Made by a program: the position numbers and the translations under genes
The notes under the pieces: model-generated
Seen by the model: the letters and a program-made list of their open reading frames with translations, nothing else
Databases searched by the model: none
Told to the model about the DNA's origin: nothing
Source: JAVBME01 sp031552765
GTDB lineage: Bacteria; Bacillota; Negativicutes; Acidaminococcales; JAISLQ01
DNA: 21,805 nucleotides
Reading direction: 5' to 3'
Assembly: GCA_031552765.1 (NCBI GenBank)
Contig: JAVBME010000033.1
Span: forward strand, 1-21,805
Shown: positions 6,581-13,592 of the stretch, one piece after another
Layout of the letters: each line of letters begins with the position of its first letter
How positions within the stretch are numbered: position 1 is the stretch's first letter

Positions 6581-7906
6581 ATGCAAAAGTTTCCTGTTCA
6601 GATCGATTTTTCGGGTGTGGAAGAAGAGCAGTTTTTCGAAATAATATTGCAGGCGGCGCCTTATATTGCCCATGTAGTAGGGGGCGATGTGGTACTTTTT
6701 GACAAAAATGGCATACGGATGTACATAGTAAGGCCAGACGGTTCGGTCAATCAAAAAGACGCGGGTACATACAACGAGCTGTGTGACAATGTCATGCGCG
6801 AGATGCGCCCCAGCGTCGGGCCTTCTACCTTAGCCAAAGGGTCGACCGCGGTGCGCATACCTTTGAGCAAAAACTACGGCATCGCTTTTAACAACGGCCT
6901 GGCTGTGCAGCGCCAGGTGAGGCTTTTGCAGGAGTCCAAACGTTACCAGACTGCGCGCTACCAACTGGAGAACATTATCGGTGACAGCGAAATAATGGCC
7001 CGGGCCAAAGAAATGGCTGCCAAGGCCGCCAACTCTTCCTCAACGGTGCTTATTTATGGAGAAACAGGCACAGGCAAGGAGTTGTTTGCTCATGCTGTGC
7101 ACAACGCCAGCGACCGGTCGCTCAAACCTTTTGTCGCGCTCAACTGCGGCGCTTTGCCGGAAAATCTTATAGAAAGCCTTCTGTTCGGCTATCAGGAAGG
7201 CGCATTCACCGGCGCGAAAAAAGGCGGGCAGATAGGCGTATTCGAGCAGGCGCAAGGGGGGACGCTGTTTCTCGATGAAATAAGCGAGATGCCCTTTAAT
7301 TTGCAAGTGCGATTGTTGCGTGTCCTGCAAGAGGGTGAAGTGACCCGCTTGGGGGACAGCAAGGCCCGGCGCGTGGACGTTCGTCTTATCGCCTCTACCA
7401 ACAGGGATCTGCCGGCTATGATAGCGCACGGCAGCTTCCGGGCCGACCTTTATTACCGTCTGAACGTGCTTACCATTACTGTGCCGCCGCTTAGGGAGCG
7501 CAAGGCGGACATCCCTTCGCTTTTGAACCATTTTATCCATAAATATTCGAATTTATTGGGGAAAAACCCGCAGGAAATATCCGCGCCGGTGCTGGATGCT
7601 TTCCGTAATTACGATTGGCCGGGCAACGTGCGGGAAGTGCAAAACTATGTAGAATATATGATAAATATGATAGACAGCACAGATGCGATAATTTCGCTTA
7701 AAATCCTGCCTCCTGCTTTGCTGGGCGTTGCTGTGAAAAAGCATGTCGATACAGGTAAACGGCATGAAAATTATTTGGCGCAAAGCGAAAAAGAGCTGCT
7801 GGTCGAAACGCTAAACCGCAATAATGGCAATAAGGCTCTGAGCGCTCAGGAATTGGGCTTGAGCCGGACTACTTTCTGGCGGCGGCTGAAGAAATATAAT
7901 CTTTAA
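6581..7906 (+). CDS. Sigma-54-dependent transcriptional activator
   Basis: A 441-residue enhancer-binding protein. The start MQKFPVQIDF is chosen for GGGAGGT 5-6 bases upstream. Residues 1-115 form a sensor domain I cannot place in a family with confidence; it includes a PAS-like stretch (VVLFDKNGIRMYIVRPDG). The AAA+ domain has Walker A GETGTGKE (160-167), the sigma-54 contact loop GAFTGA (207-212), Walker B GTLFLDE (227-233), an STNRDL sensor segment and RADLYYRLNV. The C-terminus has a Fis-type helix-turn-helix (NKALSAQELGLSRTTFWRRL). There is no response-regulator receiver domain, so it likely senses a small metabolite directly. Three -24/-12 promoter candidates lie within the next 2.4 kb, which suggests a local regulator of those units. 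Confidence 0.93.
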   Translation: MQKFPVQIDFSGVEEEQFFEIILQAAPYIAHVVGGDVVLFDKNGIRMYIVRPDGSVNQKDAGTYNELCDNVMREMRPSVGPSTLAKGSTAVRIPLSKNYGIAFNNGLAVQRQVRLLQESKRYQTARYQLENIIGDSEIMARAKEMAAKAANSSSTVLIYGETGTGKELFAHAVHNASDRSLKPFVALNCGALPENLIESLLFGYQEGAFTGAKKGGQIGVFEQAQGGTLFLDEISEMPFNLQVRLLRVLQEGEVTRLGDSKARRVDVRLIASTNRDLPAMIAHGSFRADLYYRLNVLTITVPPLRERKADIPSLLNHFIHKYSNLLGKNPQEISAPVLDAFRNYDWPGNVREVQNYVEYMINMIDSTDAIISLKILPPALLGVAVKKHVDTGKRHENYLAQSEKELLVETLNRNNGNKALSAQELGLSRTTFWRRLKKYNL

Positions 7907-7942
7907 ACAAAAAAAGTTATAAAGATATTGTTTCTTTATCCT

Positions 7943-7960
7943 TTGGCATCGATGTTGCGT
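7943..7960 (+). promoter_or_regulatory. Sigma-54 (-24/-12) promoter of the membrane-protein pair
   Basis: TTGGCATCGATGTTGCGT places GG at 7945-7946 and GC at 7957-7958, exactly 10 bases between, as sigma-54 requires. It lies 59 bases before the ATG at 8019 and 36 bases after the activator gene's stop codon. Confidence 0.8.
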
Positions 7961-8018
7961 AATAATTGCCGGATACCTTTTACCTTAAAGGAGTGTTTTA
8001 AAGAGGAGGAGCTTATTT

Positions 8019-8726
8019 ATGAAACTGGAAGACATTATGAATTCTCCAATGCTTTGGGTAGTGTCAAGCTTTATGATCATTGTAGTTTTAACACAAGCGG
8101 CAGTATTCTTCCGGCAGGCCTTCAAGTCGGCGGAAAAGATGGGTATCCCCCGTTCCGAATGCCTGACCGGTATGCGTTCGGCGATGATAACGGCCATAGG
8201 GCCGGCGTTCAGCCCGGTGATAGTCCTTATTGCCCTTATGGCGGTCTTGGGCGGGCCTACGGCCTGGATGCGGATGAACGACATCGGGGCTGCCCGTACG
8301 GAACTTGCCATGGGCGCTATTGCCACCGGGATGGTGGGGTCGAGTCTTGAGGCCGGCAAGATGACCATTATGGGCTTTGTTTTTGCCCTATGGGGTATGG
8401 CGCTCAATAATTCCGGCTGGATCATAATAGGCGGCTATTCCACGCCATATATGAAGAGCGGTGTGGATTATATGAAAAGAAAATTTGACGCCAACTGGGT
8501 CAAGCTGCTGATGGCCGCTGCTGCGCTCGGCTTGTTCAGCTCTCTTTTGAGCAACTCAGTTATTTCTAAAACCGGCCTGGTCTATAAAAATCTTTTTGCT
8601 GGCGTCGTTTCCTTTATTGCCATGTCCATAATCTCGCAAATATTCAAGAAATACCAGCGAATCCAGGAGTTCAGCCTGGGCCTGTCCATGCTTGTCGGCA
8701 TGTATCTGGCAGCAGCGATTTTCTAG
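8019..8726 (+). CDS. DUF5058-like integral membrane protein
   Basis: A 235-residue polytopic membrane protein. The start MKLEDIMNSPM is preceded by GAGGAGGAGC. By eye about six hydrophobic segments are visible, near residues 10-32, 58-78, 93-110, 115-140, 162-182 and 188-234. A conserved-looking cytosolic loop (FKSAEKMGIPRSECLTGMR) lies between the first two. It resembles the DUF5058 family of clostridial membrane proteins, recalled from memory and not searched. The function is not established. It is followed 28 bp later by a second membrane protein and both sit under a sigma-54 promoter, so the two probably form a heteromeric transporter or channel for the substrate of the regulon (inference). 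Confidence 0.65.
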   Translation: MKLEDIMNSPMLWVVSSFMIIVVLTQAAVFFRQAFKSAEKMGIPRSECLTGMRSAMITAIGPAFSPVIVLIALMAVLGGPTAWMRMNDIGAARTELAMGAIATGMVGSSLEAGKMTIMGFVFALWGMALNNSGWIIIGGYSTPYMKSGVDYMKRKFDANWVKLLMAAAALGLFSSLLSNSVISKTGLVYKNLFAGVVSFIAMSIISQIFKKYQRIQEFSLGLSMLVGMYLAAAIF

Positions 8727-8754
8727 TATATTTGAAGAAGGAGAGTGTATTGAC

Positions 8755-9435
8755 ATGGATGACAGCAAAGAAAAAGCGGCATTTTCGGAATTTAACAGCA
8801 GGATCAAAAAATTTGGCCTGTTTTTTACTACAATCGCTTTGATAGCAAATTATGTACCGGCGCTCTACGTGTCGTATGTCAGCGGCATTTTTCTCAGCGT
8901 TCAGGATATATTCAAACTCTGGCTGGCGGCGGCGGCCGCTTTTGGCATAGGTTATTTTATCCAGCCGATCTCGTTTTTCCCGATGATCAATGCGGCCGGC
9001 AGCTATTTGTGTTGGATCTGCGGCAATGTTGGCGAACTTCGTGTGCCGGCGGCCAATATGGCGCAAAAGGTGACAAATAGCGAGCCCGGTACGCCAAAAG
9101 CGGAAATAATGTCGACTATTGGTATAACTTCCTCTATTTTCGTGTCGGTAAGCATGATAACTTTTTTTACTATAGTGGGAGCGCAGGTAATGCCGATGAT
9201 GCCTAAAGCGGTACTTAAAGGTTTCAGCTTTATATTGCCGGCGGTATTGGGTGCTGTGTACGCGGACCTATGCAGTAAAAATTTATTGATCGGCTTTATC
9301 GTACTTTTTACTTCTATCAGCGGCATGGTGGTATATCCCAAACTGGGCGTGCCAAGCGGCGTCGATATGCTGTTAAACATTCTTGTGGCGATAATAGTGG
9401 CGAGAGTTTATTATTTAATGACGGCTAATAAATAA
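8755..9435 (+). CDS. Integral membrane protein, partner of the DUF5058-like protein
   Basis: A 226-residue polytopic protein starting MDDSKEKAAFSEFNSRIKKF, with AAGGAGAG upstream. A charged N-terminal tail is followed by about six hydrophobic segments: near 22-48, 56-76, 85-100 (ISFFPMINAAGSYLCWICG), 125-150, 158-175 and 180-220. The loop VPAANMAQKVTNSEPGTPKA between segments 3 and 4 contains several small and polar residues and could line a substrate path. I do not recognise a family with confidence. Its size and topology match its upstream neighbour, suggesting the two subunits form one complex. It ends 47 bases before a hairpin terminator. Confidence 0.65.
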   Translation: MDDSKEKAAFSEFNSRIKKFGLFFTTIALIANYVPALYVSYVSGIFLSVQDIFKLWLAAAAAFGIGYFIQPISFFPMINAAGSYLCWICGNVGELRVPAANMAQKVTNSEPGTPKAEIMSTIGITSSIFVSVSMITFFTIVGAQVMPMMPKAVLKGFSFILPAVLGAVYADLCSKNLLIGFIVLFTSISGMVVYPKLGVPSGVDMLLNILVAIIVARVYYLMTANK

Positions 9436-9482
9436 TTTACCTGTGTAAACTAAGAACTAAAAATATGTCCAAATTTTAAGCG

Positions 9483-9523
9483 CGTTCCGTTTTGATAATG
9501 AAACGGAACGTTTCGTTTCGTTT
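9483..9523 (+). terminator. Probable terminator after the membrane-protein pair
   Basis: Arms 9483-9492 and 9501-9510 form a 10-bp perfect stem (CGTTCCGTTT / AAACGGAACG) with an 8-base loop. The tail TTTCGTTTCGTTT is T-rich but interrupted. The GAAAC/GTTTC content resembles the inverted repeats near 10150-10230, so the site may also bind the activator. Confidence 0.5.
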
Positions 9524-9587
9524 GCCGATAATTGAAACATTGCGCACGTTGCTTCAAATGCCAGCTGTGTTAAGCTTATCAAGGGTA

Positions 9588-9603
9588 TTGGCATGGTTTT
9601 TGT
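9588..9603 (+). promoter_or_regulatory. Sigma-54-like promoter, -12 box altered (GT for GC)
   Basis: TTGGCATGGTTTTTGT has the -24 GG at 9590-9591 and, after the required 10 bases, GT rather than GC at 9602-9603. It lies 68 bases before the start of the permease pseudogene. The degenerate -12 box fits a promoter decaying with its gene, or a weaker natural variant. Confidence 0.5.
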
Positions 9604-9670
9604 AAGTGCTATGCATGTACCACTTTTTTAAAAAGATGTTGTATAAATATAAAGAAGGAAGGAAAAAGAA

Positions 9671-10087
9671 ATGGGAATATCAACAGCAGCATGGGCGCCG
9701 TTAATAGCACTAACGATAGTAGTAGTAATCTCATGCGTGAACGAAGACCTGCACGTAGGATTCTTATCAATCGGTTTTGCTATAATATAGGCGCCATAGC
9801 CATGATAGTCCTGTTGGTAATCCTCGTAGTAGTCCCGATGTTCCTGCCTCTGGTTCCGGGCCTAATCCAGGAGATAGGAGGCGGCAACCCGATAGCGATG
9901 ATCTCGACGATAGTAGTAGGCTCGCACCTTGTCAGACGCCTCGCCGCTGGGGGGCGATCTGTATAGCCTGTGCCGACGACAGCGAAGACAATCGAAGTTG
10001 TTTAGGAAGCCGCTCATCTGGGGTTTGTCCATGTCGGTCGTCGGCGCTGTTATTTGGCATATAATTTTTGGTATTTTGAATCTATAA
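9671..10087 (+). pseudogene. Remnant of a MatC/dicarboxylate-type permease, internally deleted and frameshifted
   Basis: The ATG has a good ribosome site (GAAGGAAGG). The N-terminal 40 residues (MGISTAAWAPLIALTIVVVI, then NEDLHVGFLSIGFAII) resemble the N-terminus of MatC-type carriers, but the frame stops at TAG near 9788, where one base appears to be missing. The next frame continues directly into a C-terminal permease segment (VPMFLPLVPGLIQEIGG, then GNPIAMISTIVVGSHLV) and then breaks near 9935-9955. Pieces reading CIACADDSEDNR and LFRKPLIWGLSMSVVGAVIW follow in other frames, ending at TAA 10085-10087. Most of the middle of a permease of about 450 residues is gone. At least three lesions are visible. 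A transporter was once the second sigma-54-controlled unit here. Confidence 0.78.
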
Positions 10088-10145
10088 AATTTTAGTATAA
10101 TAATTCTTGATATTTGTTTAAAAATAATAATTTTACTTGATTAAC

Positions 10146-10191
10146 ATTCTAGAAAGTTTTGTTTCTGTTTAGAAACAAAACTTTCTAGAAT
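10146..10191. promoter_or_regulatory. 21-bp perfect inverted repeat, candidate upstream activator site
   Basis: Arms 10146-10166 and 10171-10191 are exact inverted complements with a 4-base loop. The inner part reads GTTTCTGTTTAGAAAC. It lies 94-139 bases upstream of the -24 element, the usual range for an enhancer of a sigma-54 activator. There is no T-run after it, so it is unlikely to be an ordinary terminator of the pseudogene. Confidence 0.55.
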
Positions 10192-10198
10192 CCTCGCT

Positions 10199-10229
10199 TG
10201 TTTGAAACATATTTATTTGTTTTGAAACG
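10199..10229 (+). promoter_or_regulatory. Two GAAAC motifs, candidate additional activator sites
   Basis: TGTTTGAAACA (10199-10209, itself palindromic) and TGTTTTGAAACG (10218-10229) are spaced 19 bases start to start, close to two helical turns. They share GTTT...GAAAC with the large palindrome just upstream. Confidence 0.4.
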
Positions 10230-10283
10230 TTTGCAGTCAACATATATGCCCGATACGCGCATTTTACAAGAAATGTCCTGGTT

Positions 10284-10300
10284 TTGGCACGTTTCTTGCG
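10284..10300 (+). promoter_or_regulatory. Sigma-54 (-24/-12) promoter of the catabolic operon
   Basis: TTGGCACGTTTCTTGCG is almost exactly the sigma-54 consensus (TGGCACG, four bases, TTGC). GG is at 10286-10287 and GC at 10298-10299, with 10 bases between. Transcription would start near 10311, about 70 bases before the CoA-transferase ATG. Confidence 0.9.
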
Positions 10301-10379
10301 TATATTAAATTTAGTTACTTTATTCTTGACCTGGCCATATTTGCTCAGCTCAATATTTCTAAAAATGGGAGGGATGTAA

Positions 10380-11882
10380 ATGCTTGGTAAAGATCGGTTG
10401 AGGCACCCTAGTTTGTTTGATAAAATTGTTTCGGCGGATAAGGCGGCGGAACTGATAACTGATGGTATGAACGTAGGTACCAGCGGTTTCACACCGGCTG
10501 GTTATCCGAAAATGACCACTATGGCTTTGGCCAAACAGGTGACGGAGGGGAAAAAGTGCCGCATCAACTTATGGACGGGCGCGTCGGTCGGCCCGGAAAT
10601 AGAGGAGGAACTGGCTGCGGTAGACGGCATTGCCAGCCGCGTTCCTTATTATGCTTTTTCCAACCGTTCCATGCAAAAGGGGATAAACGCACGTTGTATC
10701 AATTATATTGATATGCATCTCAGCCATTTTGGGCAGCAGGTAGATTACGGCTTTTTTGGCGATGTTGATGTGGCAATAGTCGAAGCGATCGCCATAACGG
10801 AAAATGGCGACATCATCCTTAGTCCGGGCGTAGGCAATACGCCGATATTTGTTAAACATGCTAAAAAAGTCATAGTAGAGGTAAATACCGCCCAGCCCTT
10901 GGAACTAGAAGGAATGCATGATATATTTGTTTTGGACAGGCCGCCAAATCGCCGGGAGATACCGATTTACCACGTTGGCGACCGGATAGGCACACCTTAT
11001 GTAAAATGCGGTTTTGATAAAATAGCTTGCATAGTGGAGTCTGATATCCCGGACAAGGTGCGAAACCTGGTCGAACCGGACGAAAAGAGCAAAAAAATCG
11101 CAAGCTTACTGATAGACTTTCTTAAATCAGAACAAAAGCGCGGTAAACTGCCGACGCCGATGCTGCCGTTGCAGTCCGGGGTGGGAAGTATTGCCAATGC
11201 GGTGTTGTCGGGTTTCAAGGATTCAGATTATACCGGGCTCGAAATGTATTCAGAGATATTGCAGGACGCGGTATTCGAGCTTATCGCCGCCGGCAAGGTG
11301 AAGATGGCTTCAGGCTGCGCGTTTACACCGTCGCCCAAGGTTATGAAAATGTTCACGGAAAATCCGGAGCTTTATAGAAAGAGTATAATTTTAAGGCCGC
11401 TCGATATAAGCAATCATCCGGAAGTAATTAGGCGCCTTGGCGTCATAGCGCTCAACACGCCGCTGGAATTTGACATATACGGCCATTCCAACTCCACCCA
11501 CGCCATGGGTACCTCTATCATGAACGGTATCGGCGGTTCGGGCGATTACATGAGAAATGGCTATATCAGTATTTTTGCTACCGAATCTACTGCCAAAAAT
11601 GGTGATATTTCACGTATAGTACCGATGGTTACACATCCTGACCATACTGAGCATGACACCATGATCTTTATAACAGATCAGGGCGTGGCCGATATAAGAG
11701 GCCTGGCGCCGCACGACCGGGCGCGCTGCATCATAAAAAAATGCGCGCATCCCGATTACCAGCCGATGCTTACCGAGTATCTCGAGTGGTCGGAAAAGAA
11801 CAAAGGCGGACACATACCGCACGACTTGGCAAAGGCTTTTGCCATGCAGGAAAAATTTGCTAAAACAGGTAGTATGAAATAA
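10380..11882 (+). CDS. Succinate/acetate-type CoA-transferase
   Basis: A 500-residue cytosolic class I CoA-transferase of the acetyl-CoA hydrolase/transferase family (Cat1/AarC/ScpC type). The start MLGKDRLRHPSL follows GGGAGGGA. Characteristic features are the N-terminal SGFTPAGYPK, GVGSIANAV (267-275), GLEMYSEILQD (286-296) with Glu292 in the position of the catalytic glutamate that forms the enzyme-CoA thioester, and GIGGSGDYMRN in the C-terminal domain. Length fits the family. In this operon the expected reaction is propionyl-CoA plus succinate to propionate plus succinyl-CoA, supplying the mutase. Other acids (acetate, butyrate) cannot be excluded from sequence alone. It is the first gene of the sigma-54 operon and is followed after 20 bp by the mutase gene. 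Confidence 0.88.
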   Translation: MLGKDRLRHPSLFDKIVSADKAAELITDGMNVGTSGFTPAGYPKMTTMALAKQVTEGKKCRINLWTGASVGPEIEEELAAVDGIASRVPYYAFSNRSMQKGINARCINYIDMHLSHFGQQVDYGFFGDVDVAIVEAIAITENGDIILSPGVGNTPIFVKHAKKVIVEVNTAQPLELEGMHDIFVLDRPPNRREIPIYHVGDRIGTPYVKCGFDKIACIVESDIPDKVRNLVEPDEKSKKIASLLIDFLKSEQKRGKLPTPMLPLQSGVGSIANAVLSGFKDSDYTGLEMYSEILQDAVFELIAAGKVKMASGCAFTPSPKVMKMFTENPELYRKSIILRPLDISNHPEVIRRLGVIALNTPLEFDIYGHSNSTHAMGTSIMNGIGGSGDYMRNGYISIFATESTAKNGDISRIVPMVTHPDHTEHDTMIFITDQGVADIRGLAPHDRARCIIKKCAHPDYQPMLTEYLEWSEKNKGGHIPHDLAKAFAMQEKFAKTGSMK

Positions 11883-11902
11883 AAACTGAGGGGAGAATAG
11901 GT

Positions 11903-13555
11903 ATGTTTAAAGAAGAAGTTTTGAAAACGATTTCCGAGGGGAAGGCTCGTTACCAAACGAGCACAGATAAGTTTCTGGCTAAGTCGCCGGAGAGAAAGGA
12001 ATTTGGCGTAGAGCGCGTTTATACGCCGCTTGATGTAAAAGATCTTGATTATAATACAATAGGTTTTCCTGGCGAATACCCCTTCACCCGGGGCATACAG
12101 CCGACCATGTACCGCGGACGCTTTTGGACTATGCGCCAATACTCGGGCTTTGCCACAGCGGAAGAAACAAACGCCCGTTATAAATATCTCCTGGCTAACG
12201 GCGTTATGGGCCTGTCGGTAGCTATGGACCTGCCGACGCAGATCGGCTACGACTCCGACCATCCCTTTGCCGCCGGCGAAGTAGGAAAAGTAGGCGTCGC
12301 TATAAACTCGCTCGCCGATATGGAAGCCCTTTTTGAAGGCATTCCGCTCGATAAAGTTTCTACATCTATGACCATCAACGGCCCAGCTGCTATCCTTTTG
12401 GCTCTATATGTAGCCGTCGCCGAAAAGAACGGCATCAGCGCCGACAAACTCAGCGGCACTATCCAAAATGACGTGCTCAAAGAATACATAGCCCGCGGCA
12501 CTTACATTTTCCCGCCGCGTCCGTCCATGCGTCTTATCACCAATACTTTCGAGTATTGCTCCAAATACATACCCAAATGGAATACTATCAGTGTAGGCGC
12601 CTATCACATCCGTGAAGCCGGCTCCGATGCCGTCCAGGAAGTAGCTTTTGCCTTCTCCAACGCCATAGCGTACATAGAAGCGGCGGTAAAAGCCGGGCAA
12701 AAAGTAGATGACTTTGCCCCCGGTATCTCCTGGATATTCACCGCCGACCTTGACCTGTGCAGAGAAGTGGCCAAATTTAGGGCGGCCAGACGCCTGTGGG
12801 CGCGCATCATGAAAGAACGCTTCGGCGCCAATGTAGCTAAAGCTCAAATGCTCCGTTTCCACGTACACACCTCCGGCAGCGTTCTTACCGCCCAGCAGGT
12901 GGATAACAACATAGTCCGCATCGCCTGGCAGTCCATCGCTGCGGTGCTTGGCGGTTGCCAGTCGCTGGCTACCTGCGCCAAAGACGAAGCGGTGGCCCTG
13001 CCGACCGAAGAATCGGCGACTCTGGCGCTGAGGACACAGCAAATGATCGCCTACGAAAGCGGCATCACCGATACGGTAGACCCACTAGGCGGTTCCTGGT
13101 ACATAGAAAAACTGACAAATGAAATAGAACAAGCGGCCTATGAATATATCAAAAAGATAGACGAAATGGGCGGCGCGGTCGAAGCGATAGAAAGAGGCTA
13201 CATGCAGGCTGAGATAGCAAACTCCGGCTACAAACGCCAACTGGCAGTAGAGACCGGCGAGCAGGTAGTAGTAGGCGTAAACAAATTTGCCTCTAAAGAA
13301 GATCAAAAAGGTGAATACCTGACTGTCGACCCCTCTGTGGGCGCGCGCCAGGTGGCCAAAGTAAACGAAATGAAAGCAAAACGCGATAATGCGGCAGTCA
13401 CAGCTAGCTTGGAAAAATTACGCAAAGCAGCTCAAGGCGAAGACAACCTCATGCCTTACCTGATCGAGGCGGTCAAAACCTACGCTACTTTGGGCGAGAT
13501 CTGCGGCGTATTGCGTGAAGAATTCGGCGAATTCAAAGGTTCGGTATACTTCTGA
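11903..13555 (+). CDS. mcmA1: Methylmalonyl-CoA mutase, large (catalytic) subunit
   Basis: A 550-residue B12-dependent acyl-CoA mutase lacking the C-terminal cobalamin domain, which is encoded separately at 14968. The substrate-binding barrel is clear: FPGEYPFTRGIQPTMYRGR, WTMRQYSGFA, GLSVAMDLPTQIGYDSD, TGTI-type GTIQNDVLKEY and AYHIREAGSD. Tyr80 in MRQYSGF and Arg198 in YIARGTY match the Tyr/Arg pair that marks methylmalonyl-CoA mutases; isobutyryl-CoA mutases carry Phe/Gln there. His235 lies in the conserved YHxxEAG motif. The reaction is reversible interconversion of succinyl-CoA and (R)-methylmalonyl-CoA. GGGGAGAA precedes the ATG. It is separated from its partner subunit gene by an MmgE/PrpD gene, an unusual arrangement. 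The mutase chaperone and the epimerase are not in the window. Confidence 0.93.
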   Translation: MFKEEVLKTISEGKARYQTSTDKFLAKSPERKEFGVERVYTPLDVKDLDYNTIGFPGEYPFTRGIQPTMYRGRFWTMRQYSGFATAEETNARYKYLLANGVMGLSVAMDLPTQIGYDSDHPFAAGEVGKVGVAINSLADMEALFEGIPLDKVSTSMTINGPAAILLALYVAVAEKNGISADKLSGTIQNDVLKEYIARGTYIFPPRPSMRLITNTFEYCSKYIPKWNTISVGAYHIREAGSDAVQEVAFAFSNAIAYIEAAVKAGQKVDDFAPGISWIFTADLDLCREVAKFRAARRLWARIMKERFGANVAKAQMLRFHVHTSGSVLTAQQVDNNIVRIAWQSIAAVLGGCQSLATCAKDEAVALPTEESATLALRTQQMIAYESGITDTVDPLGGSWYIEKLTNEIEQAAYEYIKKIDEMGGAVEAIERGYMQAEIANSGYKRQLAVETGEQVVVGVNKFASKEDQKGEYLTVDPSVGARQVAKVNEMKAKRDNAAVTASLEKLRKAAQGEDNLMPYLIEAVKTYATLGEICGVLREEFGEFKGSVYF

Positions 13556-13592
13556 TCTGGAAAACCCATACGGAGTGAAAGAGGTGTGGAAA

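Larger units (their letters stand above)
10088..10379. other. Control region of the catabolic operon
   Basis: A 292-bp AT-rich gap without a gene. It contains a 21-bp perfect palindrome (10146-10191), two TGTTT(T)GAAAC motifs (10199-10209 and 10218-10228), and a near-consensus sigma-54 promoter (10284-10300). The leader from the expected start near 10311 to the first ATG is about 70 bases; no riboswitch is apparent in it. Confidence 0.7.

Noticed and set aside
9691..9966. A 91-codon membrane protein reading from an internal start
   Set aside because: Its first 30 codons are out of frame with the permease N-terminus that starts at 9671 with a proper ribosome site. The hydrophobic part is the C-terminal fragment of the same broken gene.
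10311..10379. Cobalamin riboswitch ahead of the B12-dependent operon
   Set aside because: The leader is only about 70 bases, too short, and no B12-box-like sequence was seen.
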